NCBI RefSeq assembly: GCF_036320965.1
Contig: NC_092262.1
Location: 8,074,072-8,138,071, forward strand
Length of the DNA: 64,000 bases
DNA from: Panulirus ornatus
Taxonomy: Eukaryota > Arthropoda > Malacostraca > Decapoda > Palinuridae
Direction: 5' to 3'
Shown: positions 35,061 to 46,973 of the stretch, piece after piece
How positions within the stretch are numbered: position 1 is the stretch's first letter
How the letters are laid out: the number at the start of each line of letters is the position of its first letter
Notes under the pieces: generated by a model
The model's database searches: none
Told to the model about the DNA's origin: nothing
Seen by the model: only the letters and a program-made list of their open reading frames with translations
Program-made: the position numbers and the translations under genes

Positions 35061-37224
35061 ACTGGGTGGGTATAATTACAATTAATGGCTTACAAAACGC
35101 GGAAGGAGACATTAATAACAAAAATAAGCTGTAGTCATAACAGATATTAAAAACAAATACAGAATCTCTTGCAATCGTTTATTTATAAACCATAAAATAT
35201 AGAATACGAAAGAAGTGTTCAACCTCTCACAGTGTATCTGCTTGGATGATGATATCTTTCATATTTTCACATGTATTACTAACATTATATTATCTATTTC
35301 TGCAATATGGACTACTTAAAAATCATATCACAGTGCAAGTGTAATTCAGTAGCCAAGTTTCGACATTATCATGATGCTATCCCTTCAACTTGCTCAAGTA
35401 TGAAGCACTTCAGGCATAATACAGGACATATTTTTGTTGGAAACGTGAATCCTACAATATTAATATGACAAATATCATGTGTACTTACTGTATATATAGT
35501 CTTCACCCACTAATTATGCTGTCAATCCTACAATATTATCAAGACAAAACTCAAAGGTCAGAAATCAATAAGGAGAGTGAATTTCAAGACCTCTACAAAC
35601 ATGTCTAACAAGCACATAACCATCAACAATGTGACCTTCCTAACAAGTTCTTCCTTAATGTTTTTTGCTGCCATAAAATAGCTGACGAGTTATAAAATTA
35701 ACCATTTAAAGGAAAATCTGTTTTTCAGCAACATGAACAATGCATCATGGTTCCCCAAGGGAAACCCATTACATTAACAAAACTCCTTTAAGGTACTGTT
35801 GAATAACAAGGATTCTTGTGTGAATACTATTTGTGTTTACTATGTGTGTTGTGTGGAAAGAGCTTTGTGTATGTGGGTGTGAAATTGCCAATTTATAATC
35901 ATGTTTGTTCTTTATAGGGGGAGGAAGTTTTACACTCATGGGGCCCAACCATCTCTTATATCATACAACTTTTTAAATTTCTGTATGTCTCCAATCATGA
36001 TGTACACATTCAGGATATTCCAGTGTTTGTGTGATTACCATTTGTGATTACTGTCCCTGTATTACGAGGAGGGAGTTTCATATGTGTGAACATGTGTGTG
36101 TATTTTTATACACATACAGCAAGGTCTCACATTAACAAAAATTTATATAAAAGATATTTTGTTAATGTGGCATGTTAACAATTTACATCAATATTTAGAA
36201 GTGTATTAATGTGGTCCCATCTGGAAAATACACTCACAGTGAATGTTTAGGGCAAGAATCTACAGCAAACTCAAACTCAGGCTGCAAATTGTACATAAAA
36301 AGTCAGCATGTTATTTTATATTGCAGCAGTTCACCTTCAGAATATGTATCGTCTATTCAATGCATTTTGACATGAAAAGCCTACACACAGAAATTTTAAG
36401 AGTTAACGAGGCATGCTTCACTGTGTGTTATCAGAATAAAATTTCCTGGATTATTCAGGGTCAAAAAATCATGAGACTTTCCTTAATACTGTGTCTTGTT
36501 TATTCAAAATGAGATCATGAAAAAAATTAGATTAAAAACGTCAATGACAAAATATGAAAATGTAGAACATTCATATTAGCATTAAGGTTCTCCCTCTGAA
36601 AATCTAAAAAGTAATGAGAAAGTACTTTAATTGTTCAATTAACTGTGATGATGTGGCAAGTCTCCAAGTGAAACGTATCTTAAATGTAAATGAATAAGTA
36701 AAAGTGTGTCTGTGCCTTTCTTAACTTCGGAAAATGCATATATTAGATTTTACTGTCAAAGATGGAACGAGACTTTGCCCGTGATCTTCACAAACCTTAC
36801 ATACTAATCATGCAAAAGTAAAGTCTTTCTAGCACATCTGGAATTGACCCTCAGTTTCCCTTGTTAGCTACATCAACACAGTATGGAGCTCCCATATTTA
36901 AGTGAAGTTTACATGACGTGCACTTGTACAATAAAAGTCAATGTTGCTATTTACAACACAAAAAATTAAAGCATTACATCTCATCAAACACTCTCAGAAG
37001 TTTTCCGTATATGTATTCATATCCTATCATTTTACACACTTGGCATGCAGAATTAATCCCAATACACTTGTAAAATTAAGGAAATAAATTCTTGTATGCA
37101 AAATACAATAAATTCACAACTACCATTAATTCATATACATACCAAGACATCTGAATCTTACAGTATACAATTGCTACCAATAAGAAGCTAAGGCCCCAAT
37201 GAGAGGTCTAATGATAAATGCCAC
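35061..37224. other. Intergenic / RNF34-like 3' UTR region
   Basis: AT-rich. The RNF34-like 3' UTR must begin at 37224 and run leftward. A minus-strand AATAAA (TTTATT on +) occurs at 36499-36504 as one possible polyadenylation signal. No other gene is recognised. Confidence 0.45.
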
Positions 37225-37400
37225 TTAGGCCCTGAAAGTACGAACAACACGAACAACATACTGGCGACAGACAGGGCATTCTGACATCTGCTTACCACAC
37301 TGAGTACAGGCTACCATATGCCCACACTCTAATAAAACACAGTCAATTACACTATCCATGCAGATTTTGCACACCAGCTCTTCAGGCAGGCCATCCACAT
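37225..37400 (-). CDS. RNF34: RNF34-like exon 5 (RING finger and stop)
   Basis: Acceptor TTAATTTCAG, phase 1 entry. It encodes [16 protein letters not shown], then [36 protein letters not shown] and TAA. All eight zinc ligands of the C3HC4 RING are present, and the RING ends close to the C-terminus as in RNF34/RFFL. The segment is nearly identical in layout to the human sequence as I recall it. Confidence 0.96.
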
Positions 37401-40400
37401 CTGAAATTAAAGATAAAATATGTTACATTTTTCATTTCTGTAATGAAAACAAGCGGTTAAAAAAGATACACCCAACATTCACACTATAAAAGACTTTTAC
37501 CTACGGTTCAAGAAGAGAGGAAAGGAAATACCAAGAGGGTTCCTAAATGCAGTATTTCTTATTAGTACACAAAGGTACATTATAGTACTAAAGGAGAAGA
37601 GTGTAAATATCATGCCTATCTTTAAGGAGTATGGGAAACTGTGCCAGTCTCTCTACTGAGTCCAGCCTGTAAATCACTGGAAAAGATAACTGGACTGCAA
37701 TGGATGACTATTTGCAATGGAGACACTATACAAGTGGAAGAAAACAAAGATTAATGGAAAAAAGGCCATGCATAACAATCCTTTAAGAATTTTAAAAGTG
37801 AGATCTGTTTTAGAAAATAAACAGGAAGGGGAGACTGCGCATTCCTGGACTGTGAGAAAGCATTTTACCCCATGCCATAAGGGAGGTTGGTAAAACAACT
37901 GAAGCTTCAGGGAGAAATATAAACATGAAGCAGCAACCTTTAACAAGGTTGGTGGCATAAAATCTAAATGAAATGAAGGGAATTTTAGTGAAATGTAAAC
38001 AAACTGAGTGATTTCCATATAAAATATCAATAATAAAATAAGACTGGGGTGTCTAAATGTGTGTGGATGTAAGCAAGATGAGAAAAAAGGAGAGAGGAAG
38101 ATGAGGAAAGGAACCTGGATGTTTTAGCTCTTGAGTGAATTGAAGCTCAAGGGTAAAGGGGAAGAGTGGTTTGGGAATGTTTTGGGAGTAAAGTCAGGGG
38201 TTGGTGACAGGCCAACAGCAAGGGAAGGAGTAGAACTACTCCTGAAACAGGAGTTGTGGGAGTATGTGGTAGAGTGTAAGAGAGTAAACTCTACATTGAT
38301 ATGGGTAAAACTGAAAGTGGATGGAGAGAGATGGGTGATTATTGGTGCCTCTGCACCTGGTCATGAGAAGAAAAGTCATGAGAGCCAAGTGTTTTGGAAG
38401 CAACCGAGTGAGTGTGTTAGCAGTTTTGATGCACGAGACCGGGTTATAGTGATGGGCGATTTGAATGCAAAGGTGAGTAATGTGGCAGTTGAGGGAATAA
38501 TTGGTGTACATGGGATGTTCAGTGTTGTAAATGGAAATGGTGAAGAGGTTGTAGATTTGTGTGCTGAAAAAGGACTCGTGACAGGGAATACCGGGTTTAA
38601 AAAGAGAAATATACACAAGTATACGTATGTGAGTAGGAGAGATGGCCAGACAGCATTATTGGGTTACGTGTTGATTGATAGATGTGTGAAAGAGAGACTT
38701 TTGGATGCTAATGTGCTGAGAGGTGCAACTGGAGGGATGTCTGATCATTATCATGTGAAGACGAAGGTGAAGATTTGCAGACGTTTTCAGAAAAGAAGAG
38801 AGAATGTTGGGGTGAAAAGAGTGGTGAGAGTAAATGAGCCTGGGAAGGAGACTTGTGTGAGGAAGTACCAGGAGAGACTGAGTGCAGAATGGAAAAAGGC
38901 GAGAGCAAAGGACGTACGGGGAGTGGGCGAGGAATGGGATGTATCTAGGAAAGCAGTAAAGGTTTGCGCAAAAGATGCTTGTGGCATGAGAAGCATGTGA
39001 GGTGGGCAGATTACAAAGGGTAGTGAGTGGTGGGATGAAGTAAGATTATTAGTGAAAGAGAAGAGAGAGGCATTTGGATGATTTCTGCAAGGAAATAGTG
39101 CAAATGACTGGGAGATGTATAAAAGAAAGAGGTAGGAGGTCAAGAGAAAAGTGCAAGAGGTGAAAAAGAGGGCAAATGATAGTTGGGATGACAGAGTATC
39201 ATTAAATTTTAGGGAGAATAAAAAGACGTTTTGGAAGGAGGTAAAGTGCATAAGACGAGATAAAATGGGAACATCGGTGAAGGGGGCTAATAGGAAAGTA
39301 ATAACAAGTAGTGGTGATGTGAGAAGGAGATAGAGTGAGTATTTTGTTGAGTGAGTATTTTGAAGGTTTGTTGAATGTGTTAGATGACAGAGTGGTAGAT
39401 AAAGGGTGTTTTGGTCAAGGTGGTGTGCGAAGTGAGAGGGTCAGGGGGAATAGTTTGGTAAACATAGAAGAGGTAGTGAAAGCTTTGCGGAAGATGAAAC
39501 CCGGCAAGGCGGCAGGTTTGGATGGTATTGCAGTGGAATCTATTAAAAAAGGGGGGTGACTGTGTTGTTGACTGGTTGGTGAGGATATTCAATGTATGTA
39601 TGGCTCATGGTGAAGTGCCTAAGGATTGGCAGAATGCATGCATAGTGCCATTGTACAAAGGCAAAGGGGATAAAGATGAGTGTTCAAATTACAGAAGTAC
39701 AAGTTTGTTGAGTATTCCTGGGAAATTATAAGGAAGGGTACTGACTGAGAGGGTGAAGGCATGTACATAGCATCAGACTGATAGCGTTGAAGAATGTGTG
39801 GAAGGTGAGAACATTATCTCAGAAAGTAAAAATGGGTATGTTTGAAGGAATAGTGGTTCCAACAGTGTTTATGGTTGCGAGGTGTGGGCTACAGATAGGG
39901 TTGTGCAGAGGAGGGTGGATGTGTTGGAGATGAGATGTCTGAGGACAATATGTGGTGTGAGTTGGTTTGATCGAGTTAGTAGTGAAAGGGTAAGAGAGAT
40001 GTGTGGTAATAAAAAGTGTTTTTGAGAGAGCAGAAGGTGTACTGAAATGGTTTGGTCACATGGAGAGAATGAGTGAGGCAAGATTGAGAAAGAGGATATA
40101 TGTGTCAGAGGTGGAGGGAACAAGAAGTGGGAGACGAAATTGGAGGTGGAAGGATGGAGTGAAAAAGACTTTGAGCAATCAGGGCCTGAACATGCAGGAG
40201 GGTGAAAGGCGTGCAAGGAATAGAGTGAATTGGAACAATGTGGTATACCGGGGTCGACGTGCTGTCAATGGATTGAACCAGAGCGTGTGAAGTGTCTGGG
40301 GTAAACCATGGAAAGTTTTGTGGGGCCTGGATGTGGAAAGGGAGCTGTGGTTTCGGTGTATTACACATGATAGCTAGAGACTGAGTGTGAACAAATGTGG

Positions 40401-43400
40401 CCTTTGTTGTCTTTTCTTAGCACTACCTCGCATGTGTGTGGGGGGAGAGGTTGGGGTGCCATTTTATGTGTGGCTTGGTGGTGACGGGAATAAATAAAGG
40501 CAGCAAGTATGAATTATGTACATGTGTATATATGTATAAGTCTGTGTATGTATATATATATGTATCCATTAAAATGTATAGGTATGTATGTGTGTGTGGA
40601 TGTGTATGTATATACATGTGTAAGTGGGTGGGTATGGCCATTCTTTTGTCTGTTTCCATGCGCTACCATGCTGATGCGGGAGACAGCGACAAAGTATATT
40701 TAAATAAATATGATAAAAAAAGAGTACGGTTAGAGTACTTGAAGTATGTCACACTGCTGTTATTCGGGCTTATCTCAATCCCTACAGCTTTCCTGAAAAA
40801 CTGTGTCCCTGCATAAATAAGCTAATGGAGCATGGAGCTGTGTGCTTGCATATCCACTATAGCATGGTTGGTCAAGAATCTATTAAGTTCCCGTTCATCT
40901 CTATTCAAAGCATTCTAAGCTCTCTGGTGGTATAAAAAAAATTGCCTCAAATGGGAAACAACAGTGTTTAAAACTTAATCCTACTACTCACCTTGACGAG
41001 AGTTCTGATAATCTCGCCACAGCAGCTCAATCTTGTTCAAAAGTTCAGACTTTTCTCTCACCCCTGAGTAACTGACCCGGTGCAATGCCAAAATTTCCTT
41101 ACACTGACGAACACTCAAACGGTGGATATCTTCCTCTGATTTCAAATCTCCAAGGGGTATAATACTATGGCCAACCTGTGGGTAAATAACTTCTTGTTTA
41201 CTTTCAGGCAGATTTACTTATAAGAAAATAACTAACACATAAACAGCACGATAAATTGAAAAAACATTTGGGTATGCAGTTTCCTTTGTTAGAAATACTT
41301 CAAATATAAAAAAGAAACAATTACTTATATCAGCCTTCTGATTTCGCTCAATAAATCTTGTAACGAGAATTTGTTCACAAATAACTTAATTCCCTACCTT
41401 TGGTAACAAACATATTTACTTCATGAACAAAACGCAAGTGCCTCTTCTGAAAAAGGATACCTATGCAAAAATGACTATAAAGCATAAAATAAAGAAAAAT
41501 ACATTTATTGTAATCCTCATTTTACCAGGAAGCACATACAGTTTAACACAGACATAAATAGATACACAAGTATACTTGCACATATATATACATATTTCAA
41601 CTTGATTGCCGTTTCCCGTGTTAACGAGGTAGTGTCAGAAGCAGACAAAGAAAGGAAACATCCACCCATATCCATTCTCTAGCTGTCATATCTACTGCAC
41701 CGAAACTACAACTCCCTATCCACAACTAAGCCCCACAGAACTTTCCACAGTTTACCCTGGACGCTTCATATGCTTTGGTTTAGTCCATTGCCAGCACTTC
41801 AACCCCATCATGCCATATCATTCCAATTCACTCTATTCTGAGCATACCTCTCACCCTCCAGTATGTCAAGGCCCCATTGGCTCAAAATCCTTTTCACTTC
41901 ATCCTTCCATCTCCAATTTGGTTTCCCGATCTCCTCGTTCCCTCCACTTCTAACACATATACACGCTTTGTAAACCTTTCCTATGTAATTCTCTCCACAT
42001 GTCTAAACCATTCTAGCACATCCTCTCCTGCTCTCTCAGCAAGAGAGACCAATGGTGAGAAGAGATGTGGTTGAGGGGAACAAACTTTTTCGGCAAACAC
42101 AACATGGTGAGCACTAAGTGCTACCCCAATCATCACAGCAAAATTTTGTCATAGGTACTCATAGGCAGGGAAAAACTAATTAATCTTTCTCTTCATTCAA
42201 TATCCCACCTTTTGCATTCCACACATCTCCTCTGCACACTAAAGCTGGAGATGATTATGGGATGCAAGTGCGAGATAAAAACATGAGAAAGGGTGTATAT
42301 ACTTCACATATCAGCAAATTGGTAATTCACCAAGAAATAAATCTGACATCTGGCGGTGGTGCTGACAGAAGAACTGGCAGCAAAACAGAGGGGCAGTGAT
42401 GCATTCAAATAATCAAGCCCAGGTGACAACTCAGTAACAAATCCTTATGCCAATGAGTTCATTGCCATATCCATCTATCTACCTATCCGTTTAAGAATTA
42501 CCTTGAATGTGATGAACGGTTGCAACTGATGAACAAGGTCTTCAAGTGTCTATGTTCTTTCCCTTACTACCAGTTTTATTGTCTTTTCTGGAAAACTAAT
42601 TGGGTCCTTGAGACCAAATATGTGGAAATCATGTATAGTGCATGTTAGCATAATGTGAGCAACAACCCAAAGGGAGGCCTTTGGAATTATGGTCTGTTGT
42701 GTATCCATGTAATAAAATATCGCAAAATGACTATCAAATTCTCTTGGTGATACGCTGGAAGATCAAGCATGTGGCACACCTATGTAATCCTTCTTCAAGA
42801 ATTTCTGATGACATATTCAAGTCACTGCTGTGGGTTCTGAAGAGAATATTGAAATCATGGTCGACTTAAGTGAATCAAATTTGTGTACCATATTTAGCCC
42901 AGTCTACCCTAAACCTAATTTTTAAAAGAGCAAAACCACACTTACAGATTTGCTAGGTTCCGGTGAAGATGCTGCTGAAGCTGGTGTTGATGAAGATGCG
43001 GATGATGAAGTGGCAGTAACAGGATGCAGCTCCTCATCAGGTGGTGAAACTAAAGGAGAACTGGACATAGCATCTGCTGTTGTCACCATAGGATTGCCTC
43101 TTGCAGGATCATTAAAAGAGTTACTTCTCTCACGTGATACTTCTGCCTCATTAATTGGCAAAGGCTCCCCTTGAGGACCAATAACTATCCACTCACCAGA
43201 CCCCTCCATCATCATGGTATCTGGCATGTGGCCAACACCAGATGCATTAACATCCTCAAAGCTATCCTGACGTGAAGTATCTGGATTAAGGGTACACGTC
43301 ATAGGATGACTAGATGCACCATTATGGCAAGATTCTAAACTACAGCAAGAAGTTGTACAGTCTTCACTCTGACAACGAGAACAGTCTTCATCTGCACTTT

Positions 43401-44983
43401 CTGAATAACCCTCAGCACTGATGGGAGAAGTGCTACTGGCTCTCAATTGGCTGTCAGCTTGTCTCTCTGATGCAAAAACCCTGATTCCCAAGTCAGTTTC
43501 TGGATCATAATCACTAGAGTCTGGAGAGAGAGGCTGACTTGGCCTGACCCTTATACTATCCACTGCTCTTACCCGTATGCTTCCCATGCTATTTGCATCA
43601 TTGCCTGTTGTGCTACTAGGCCTGACCCTTATACTATCCACTGGTCTTATCCGTATGCTTCCCATGCTATCTGCATCATTGCCTGTTGTGCTACTAGGCC
43701 TGACCCTAATACCATCATCTCGAGTGGTGGTGGAGTGCACCACAGGCTTATAATTGGTTTGTACTGGTGCATTTGCAGTGCTATTTCCACCATTTATGGT
43801 CGTACTTCGTCTGGTCACAGAACCTGTCCTTCGATGTTGGTTACTTATGTGACGGGTAACCAAATCAATCAAGTCACGTTTTTCTGGAAGAAAAATATGG
43901 GATCTGTGAATGGTAACTTACATTTAAAGGAACTAATCATTAAGTCTGAGTAAAAATATTAGGAAAGGGTATCTTCATCTACAAAGTTAAAGCAGTCAAG
44001 TCAATGGCATTATCTAAAATTAATAAAGAATATCTTTACACAAAATCTAATCATCTGTTAACACAGTACATTAACCAACCTGTGCATGCAGCAGTATTGA
44101 TATGCTGCGAGTGTAAGAACTGTCTCAAGTCTTTAACCCTGAGAGCTGTCACTTCCGATATATCCAAGGGCCACCGGGTCAACACAAGACATTTATTGCA
44201 AATCCGCAGTCCACCAATGCCACGCTTTATACATGCTCCACAGAAAAATAGTCCACAAAAGCCACAAAGCCTCTGAAACATAACTCATACATTACAAATG
44301 TACATCACAAAACAAAACTGTACCCTTATCATTTCTGAATATGGTAATTGAAAGAGTAATCTCATTTACAACCCTCAATCATACAATCCTTATCAAACCC
44401 AAATACTAAGCTATGCTACAAACAGTAATGTCAAATATAATGACATATTATCTATGATGAAAAACATAAAAATCATACAATCATACAATCCTAATCAAAC
44501 CCAAATACTAAGCTATGCTACAAACAGTAATGCCAAATATAATGATATATCATCTATGATGAAAAACATAAAAAAATTTTGATTTCAACCAAGACATTGG
44601 ATGGCCAATTTAACCCGAGAGATAATTTGTTTCACATTATCACCAACAATTGCAGTTTTGAATATGAAAAATATATCTTAAGAACTGAAGAACTCATGTG
44701 AACTCTCAATAAAATGCAGTACTTCAAAAGAAACCTGAAGCTACAGGTGCAATGCAAGGCAGTATACCTCTTCATAATTTCTGTGCATCCTAAAACTGAG
44801 GAAATTTACACTTACTCGCCTCTTGAGGAGTGAAAACTTGGCACTGCACTGGTCACAATCAGCCATCTGTGTGGTTGAAGTGGCTCTAGATGATGTATTT
44901 GGAGCCACTTTTGGGGAGCACCTCCAAGCTTCACTGCACCACCAAGACACAGGCCCTCCGCAGCCACCACCTCCCCCCAGCAT
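37225..44983 (-). CDS. RNF34: RNF34/RFFL-like (CARP family) E3 ubiquitin ligase, whole gene (5 coding exons, 552 aa)
   Basis: RING E3 ligase of the caspase-8/10-associated (CARP) family, which in vertebrates ubiquitylates caspases, p53 and trafficking proteins at endosomal and plasma membranes. The CDS joins complement 44983-44816, 44272-44080, 43883-42946, 41175-40992 and 37400-37225; introns are GT-AG, with phases 0, 1, 0 and 1. A FYVE-like C8 zinc finger (C43, C46, C59, C62, C67, C70, C81, C84) is followed by a SAP-like segment ([12 protein letters not shown], about 101-131). Then come a ~300-residue Ser/Thr-rich linker, a second SAP-like segment ([20 protein letters not shown], about 452-490) and a C3HC4 RING (C505, C508, C520, H522, C526, C529, C536, C539). 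It is longer than the human proteins (about 360-370 aa) because of the linker. The start ATG at 44983 is the first in-frame after upstream stops. A paralogue-level RNF34 versus RFFL call is not possible. Confidence 0.94.
38041..40705 (+). mobile_element. Old RTE-type LINE with endonuclease, internally deleted
   Basis: Lies in the last RNF34-like intron, antisense to the gene. The + strand frame 38131-39000 encodes the AP-endonuclease ([20 protein letters not shown], with a Y-to-S change in the GAYAPGH motif giving GASAPGH). 39151-39740 carries the linker and start of the RT ([15 protein letters not shown]). About 700 bp of RT core (motifs A to C) is then missing, and 39780-40290 resumes with the C-terminus. 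A long 3' UTR follows, with an internal tail-like word (near 40421) and a terminal tail near 40660-40695. Many frameshifts; a dead copy of the older subtype. Confidence 0.88.
40992..41175 (-). CDS. RNF34: RNF34-like exon 4 (second SAP-like segment)
   Basis: Acceptor TTTACCCACAG, donor CAAG|GTGAGT, phases 0 and 1. It encodes [20 protein letters not shown], then [20 protein letters not shown] and [13 protein letters not shown]. This matches the conserved VRQLKEILA..FVNYSGC..K.EL region that precedes the RING in RNF34 and RFFL. Confidence 0.93.
41600..42060 (-). mobile_element. Old RTE-type LINE 3' fragment
   Basis: Minus orientation: a diverged tail near 41603-41640, a 3' UTR lacking the CA-rich stretch, then RT C-terminal sequence with stops (matching the WRWKDGVKK and MERM regions). 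It breaks at 42060. It is located in RNF34-like intron 3. Confidence 0.78.
42061..42945. other. Unique intronic sequence (RNF34-like intron 3)
   Basis: No element or exon recognised. Confidence 0.45.
42946..43883 (-). CDS. RNF34: RNF34-like exon 3 (long Ser/Thr-rich linker with 26-aa repeat)
   Basis: Acceptor TTCTTCCAG, donor TCT|GTAAGT. It opens with [12 protein letters not shown], which completes the first SAP-like segment. Residues 179-204 and 205-230 are two near-identical 26-residue repeats ([20 protein letters not shown] and [20 protein letters not shown] starts) followed by a partial third. Residues 288-317 are Cys-rich ([20 protein letters not shown]). The remainder is Ser/Pro-rich and probably disordered, with one ordered-looking stretch [14 protein letters not shown]. 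This 938-bp exon accounts for the extra length over the vertebrate proteins. Confidence 0.93.
44080..44272 (-). CDS. RNF34: RNF34-like exon 2 (zinc finger second half and SAP-like start)
   Basis: Acceptor TATGTTTCAG, donor ACAG|GTTGGT, phase 1. It encodes [18 protein letters not shown], then [12 protein letters not shown] and [20 protein letters not shown]. The three CXXC pairs complete the FYVE-like finger begun in exon 1, with CARP-family spacing (4 and 10 residues between pairs). Confidence 0.94.
44380..44575. repeat. ~100-bp tandem duplication in RNF34-like intron 1
   Basis: Two copies (44380-44481 and 44482-44575) sharing CATACAATCC, AAATACTAAGCTATGCTACA and ATCTATGATGAAAAACATAA, with a few substitutions. 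This is a recent local duplication with no coding content. Confidence 0.85.
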
Positions 44984-45013
44984 CACTTGTCCTTACAATC
45001 ACCGAAGCATTGC
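44816..45013 (-). CDS. RNF34: RNF34-like exon 1 (start codon, first zinc ligands)
   Basis: The exon begins after the acceptor AACACACAG (AG at 45014) and runs to the donor CGA|GTAAGT. The start ATG is at 44983. Upstream in the same frame are TGA and TAA, and a four-codon upstream frame (ATG CTT CGG TGA) lies at the exon head. The N-terminus is Gly/Ser-rich ([16 protein letters not shown]) and ends with [17 protein letters not shown], the first CXXC of the finger. An alternative start at the ATG before ADCDQC would give a shorter protein. The vertebrate Cys-rich palmitoylated N-terminus is only loosely matched (C8, C16, C22). Confidence 0.85.
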
Positions 45014-45848
45014 CTGTGTGTTAAAATAAAGAAAAATCCAGCTTCTAAGTAGACATAAGCCTCCAATGTACTAATTCTCTATATACGGAATGATGTAGGG
45101 TGTTTTTGATCGAATTGTCAGATTACATAATTCTTCACCTACACAGAAAAAAAAAGATGATATGAGCTTTTAAAACATGAAGGCTTACAGAAAACATACA
45201 AATATAACACTTCTTTAAGCTTCTTTCTGTAAATACTGATGAATCAACACAAATTATTTTTCCCAATCCTACAACACTTTAAAACATCTTCCTTTATTGT
45301 ATATTCGTGAATATACTATAGATACAAATGCCTGCCAAGTATTTGTGCATGATGCTATCTATAAGCAATCTCTCGTACACCATAAACAACAGTTGACTTG
45401 TCACATGACAAATGTTCCTCTAAATCTCGCCCAAAGTATTTTTAGGGTTTTCCTATATCACTAACATGCAGATTAAATGCTTAAAAATTGAGTGGTCTCT
45501 CATATAAGGAAAGTTAGCTGTGCTATCTTTGTCCTCTAATATTGAAATAGATTTGATCCATAACATGACACGAGAGTCATACCTAAAGGATTTATGCTAG
45601 GTTTTCCATATACTTGGCTTAACAAAGATTTTTAAAAGGCATCAATGTAACGCCATGTATATTAGTCACAAAGAAATACTTTACAGCACTATTATAGAAA
45701 CTAGGATCTTACAGCACCATAATTGTAACAAGGAACTTTCTGTTCATGAACCAATAATGAAGCATAAAGGATTGGCATATTTCAATCAATATATCCTCCC
45801 ACCAAAACGTGGGAAACAGGAGAACAAAAGTGTTATCTTATATATATC
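45014..45848. other. Unique sequence, probable RNF34-like 5' intron
   Basis: No gene recognised. If the 5' UTR exon is upstream (possibly near 53.8-54.2 kb), this is intronic. Confidence 0.4.
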
Positions 45849-46602
45849 TTAGATATCTGGGAGTGGATCTGGCAGCGGATGGAACCATGGAAGCGGAAGT
45901 GGATCATAGGGTGGGTGAGGGGGCGAAAATTCTGGGGGCCTTGAAGAATGTGTGGAAGTCGAGAACATTATCTCGGAAAGCAAAAATGGGTATGTTTGAA
46001 GGAATAGTGGTTCCAACAATGTTGTATGGTTGCGAGGCGTGGGCTATGGATAGAGTTGTGCGCAGGAGGATGGATGTGCTGGAAATGAGATGTTTGAGGA
46101 CAATGTGTGGTGTGAGGTGGTTTGATCGAGTAAGTAACGTAAGGGTAAGAGAGATGTGTGGAAATAAAAAGAGCGTGGTTGAGAGAGCAGAAGAGGGTGT
46201 TTTGAAATGGTTTGGGCACATGGAGAGAATGAGTGAGGAAAGATTGACCAAGAGGATATATGTGTCGGAGGTGGAGGGAACGAGGAGAAGAGGGAGACCA
46301 AATTGGAGGTGGAAAGATGGAGTGAAAAGGATTTTGTGTGATCGGGGCCTGAACATGCAGGAGGGTGAAAGGAGGGCAAGGAATAGAGTGAATTGGAGCG
46401 ATGTGGTATACAGGGGTTGACGTGCTGTCAGTGGATTGAATCAAGGCATGTGAAGCGTCTGGGGTAAACCATGGAAAGCTGTGTAGGTATGTATATTTGC
46501 GTGTGTGGACGTGTGTATGTACATGTGTATGGGGGGGGTTGGGCCATTTCTTTCGTCTGTTTCCTTGCGCTACCTCGCAAACGCGGGAGACAGCGACGAG
46601 GT

Positions 46603-46616
<14 letters not shown>
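45849..46616 (+). mobile_element. RTE-type LINE, young 5'-truncated copy
   Basis: The + frame (to the TGA near 46418) runs unbroken from RYLGVDLAADGTMEAEVDHR through YGCEAWAM to [10 protein letters not shown], then a short 3' UTR and the tail at about 46567-46602 with an A run. The 5' break lies in a TATATAT word. Confidence 0.92.
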
Positions 46617-46679
<63 letters not shown>

Positions 46680-46726
46680 ATTTTTTTTTTTTTTTTTTTT
46701 TTATATATATATATATATATATATAT
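46610..46726. repeat. (AT)n / poly-T / (AT)n compound
   Basis: AT arrays at about 46618-46679 and 46702-46726 flank a 22-nt T run. This is a composite between the LINE 3' end and the SINE 5' end. Confidence 0.93.
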
Positions 46727-46952
46727 CCTTGGGGATAGGGGAGAAAGAATACTTTCCACGTATTCCCTGCGTGTCGTAGAAGGCGACTAAAAGGGGAGGG
46801 AGCGGGGGGCTGGAAATCCTCCCCTCGTTTTTTTTTAATTTTCCAAAAAGAGGAACAGAGAACTGGGCCAGGTGAGGGTATTCCCTCAAGGGCCCAGTCC
46901 TCTGTTCTTAACGCTACCTCACTAATGCGGGAAATGGCGAATAGTTTGAAAA
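46727..46952 (+). mobile_element. SINE-like element, full length
   Basis: Runs from GGGGATAGGGGAGAAAGAAT through GTCGTAGAAGGCGACTAAAA and GGCTGGAAATCCTCCCCT to the tail CGCTACCTCACTAATGCGGG, AAATGGCGAA and an A run. With 11918-12147 it defines a length of about 225 bp. Confidence 0.78.
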
Positions 46953-46973
46953 AAAAAATTATATATATATATA

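Noticed and set aside
38131..39000. Host gene of the 'craniofacial development protein 2-like' type
   Set aside because: It is contiguous with RT remnants and the LINE 3' UTR on the same strand, so it is the endonuclease domain of an RTE LINE.
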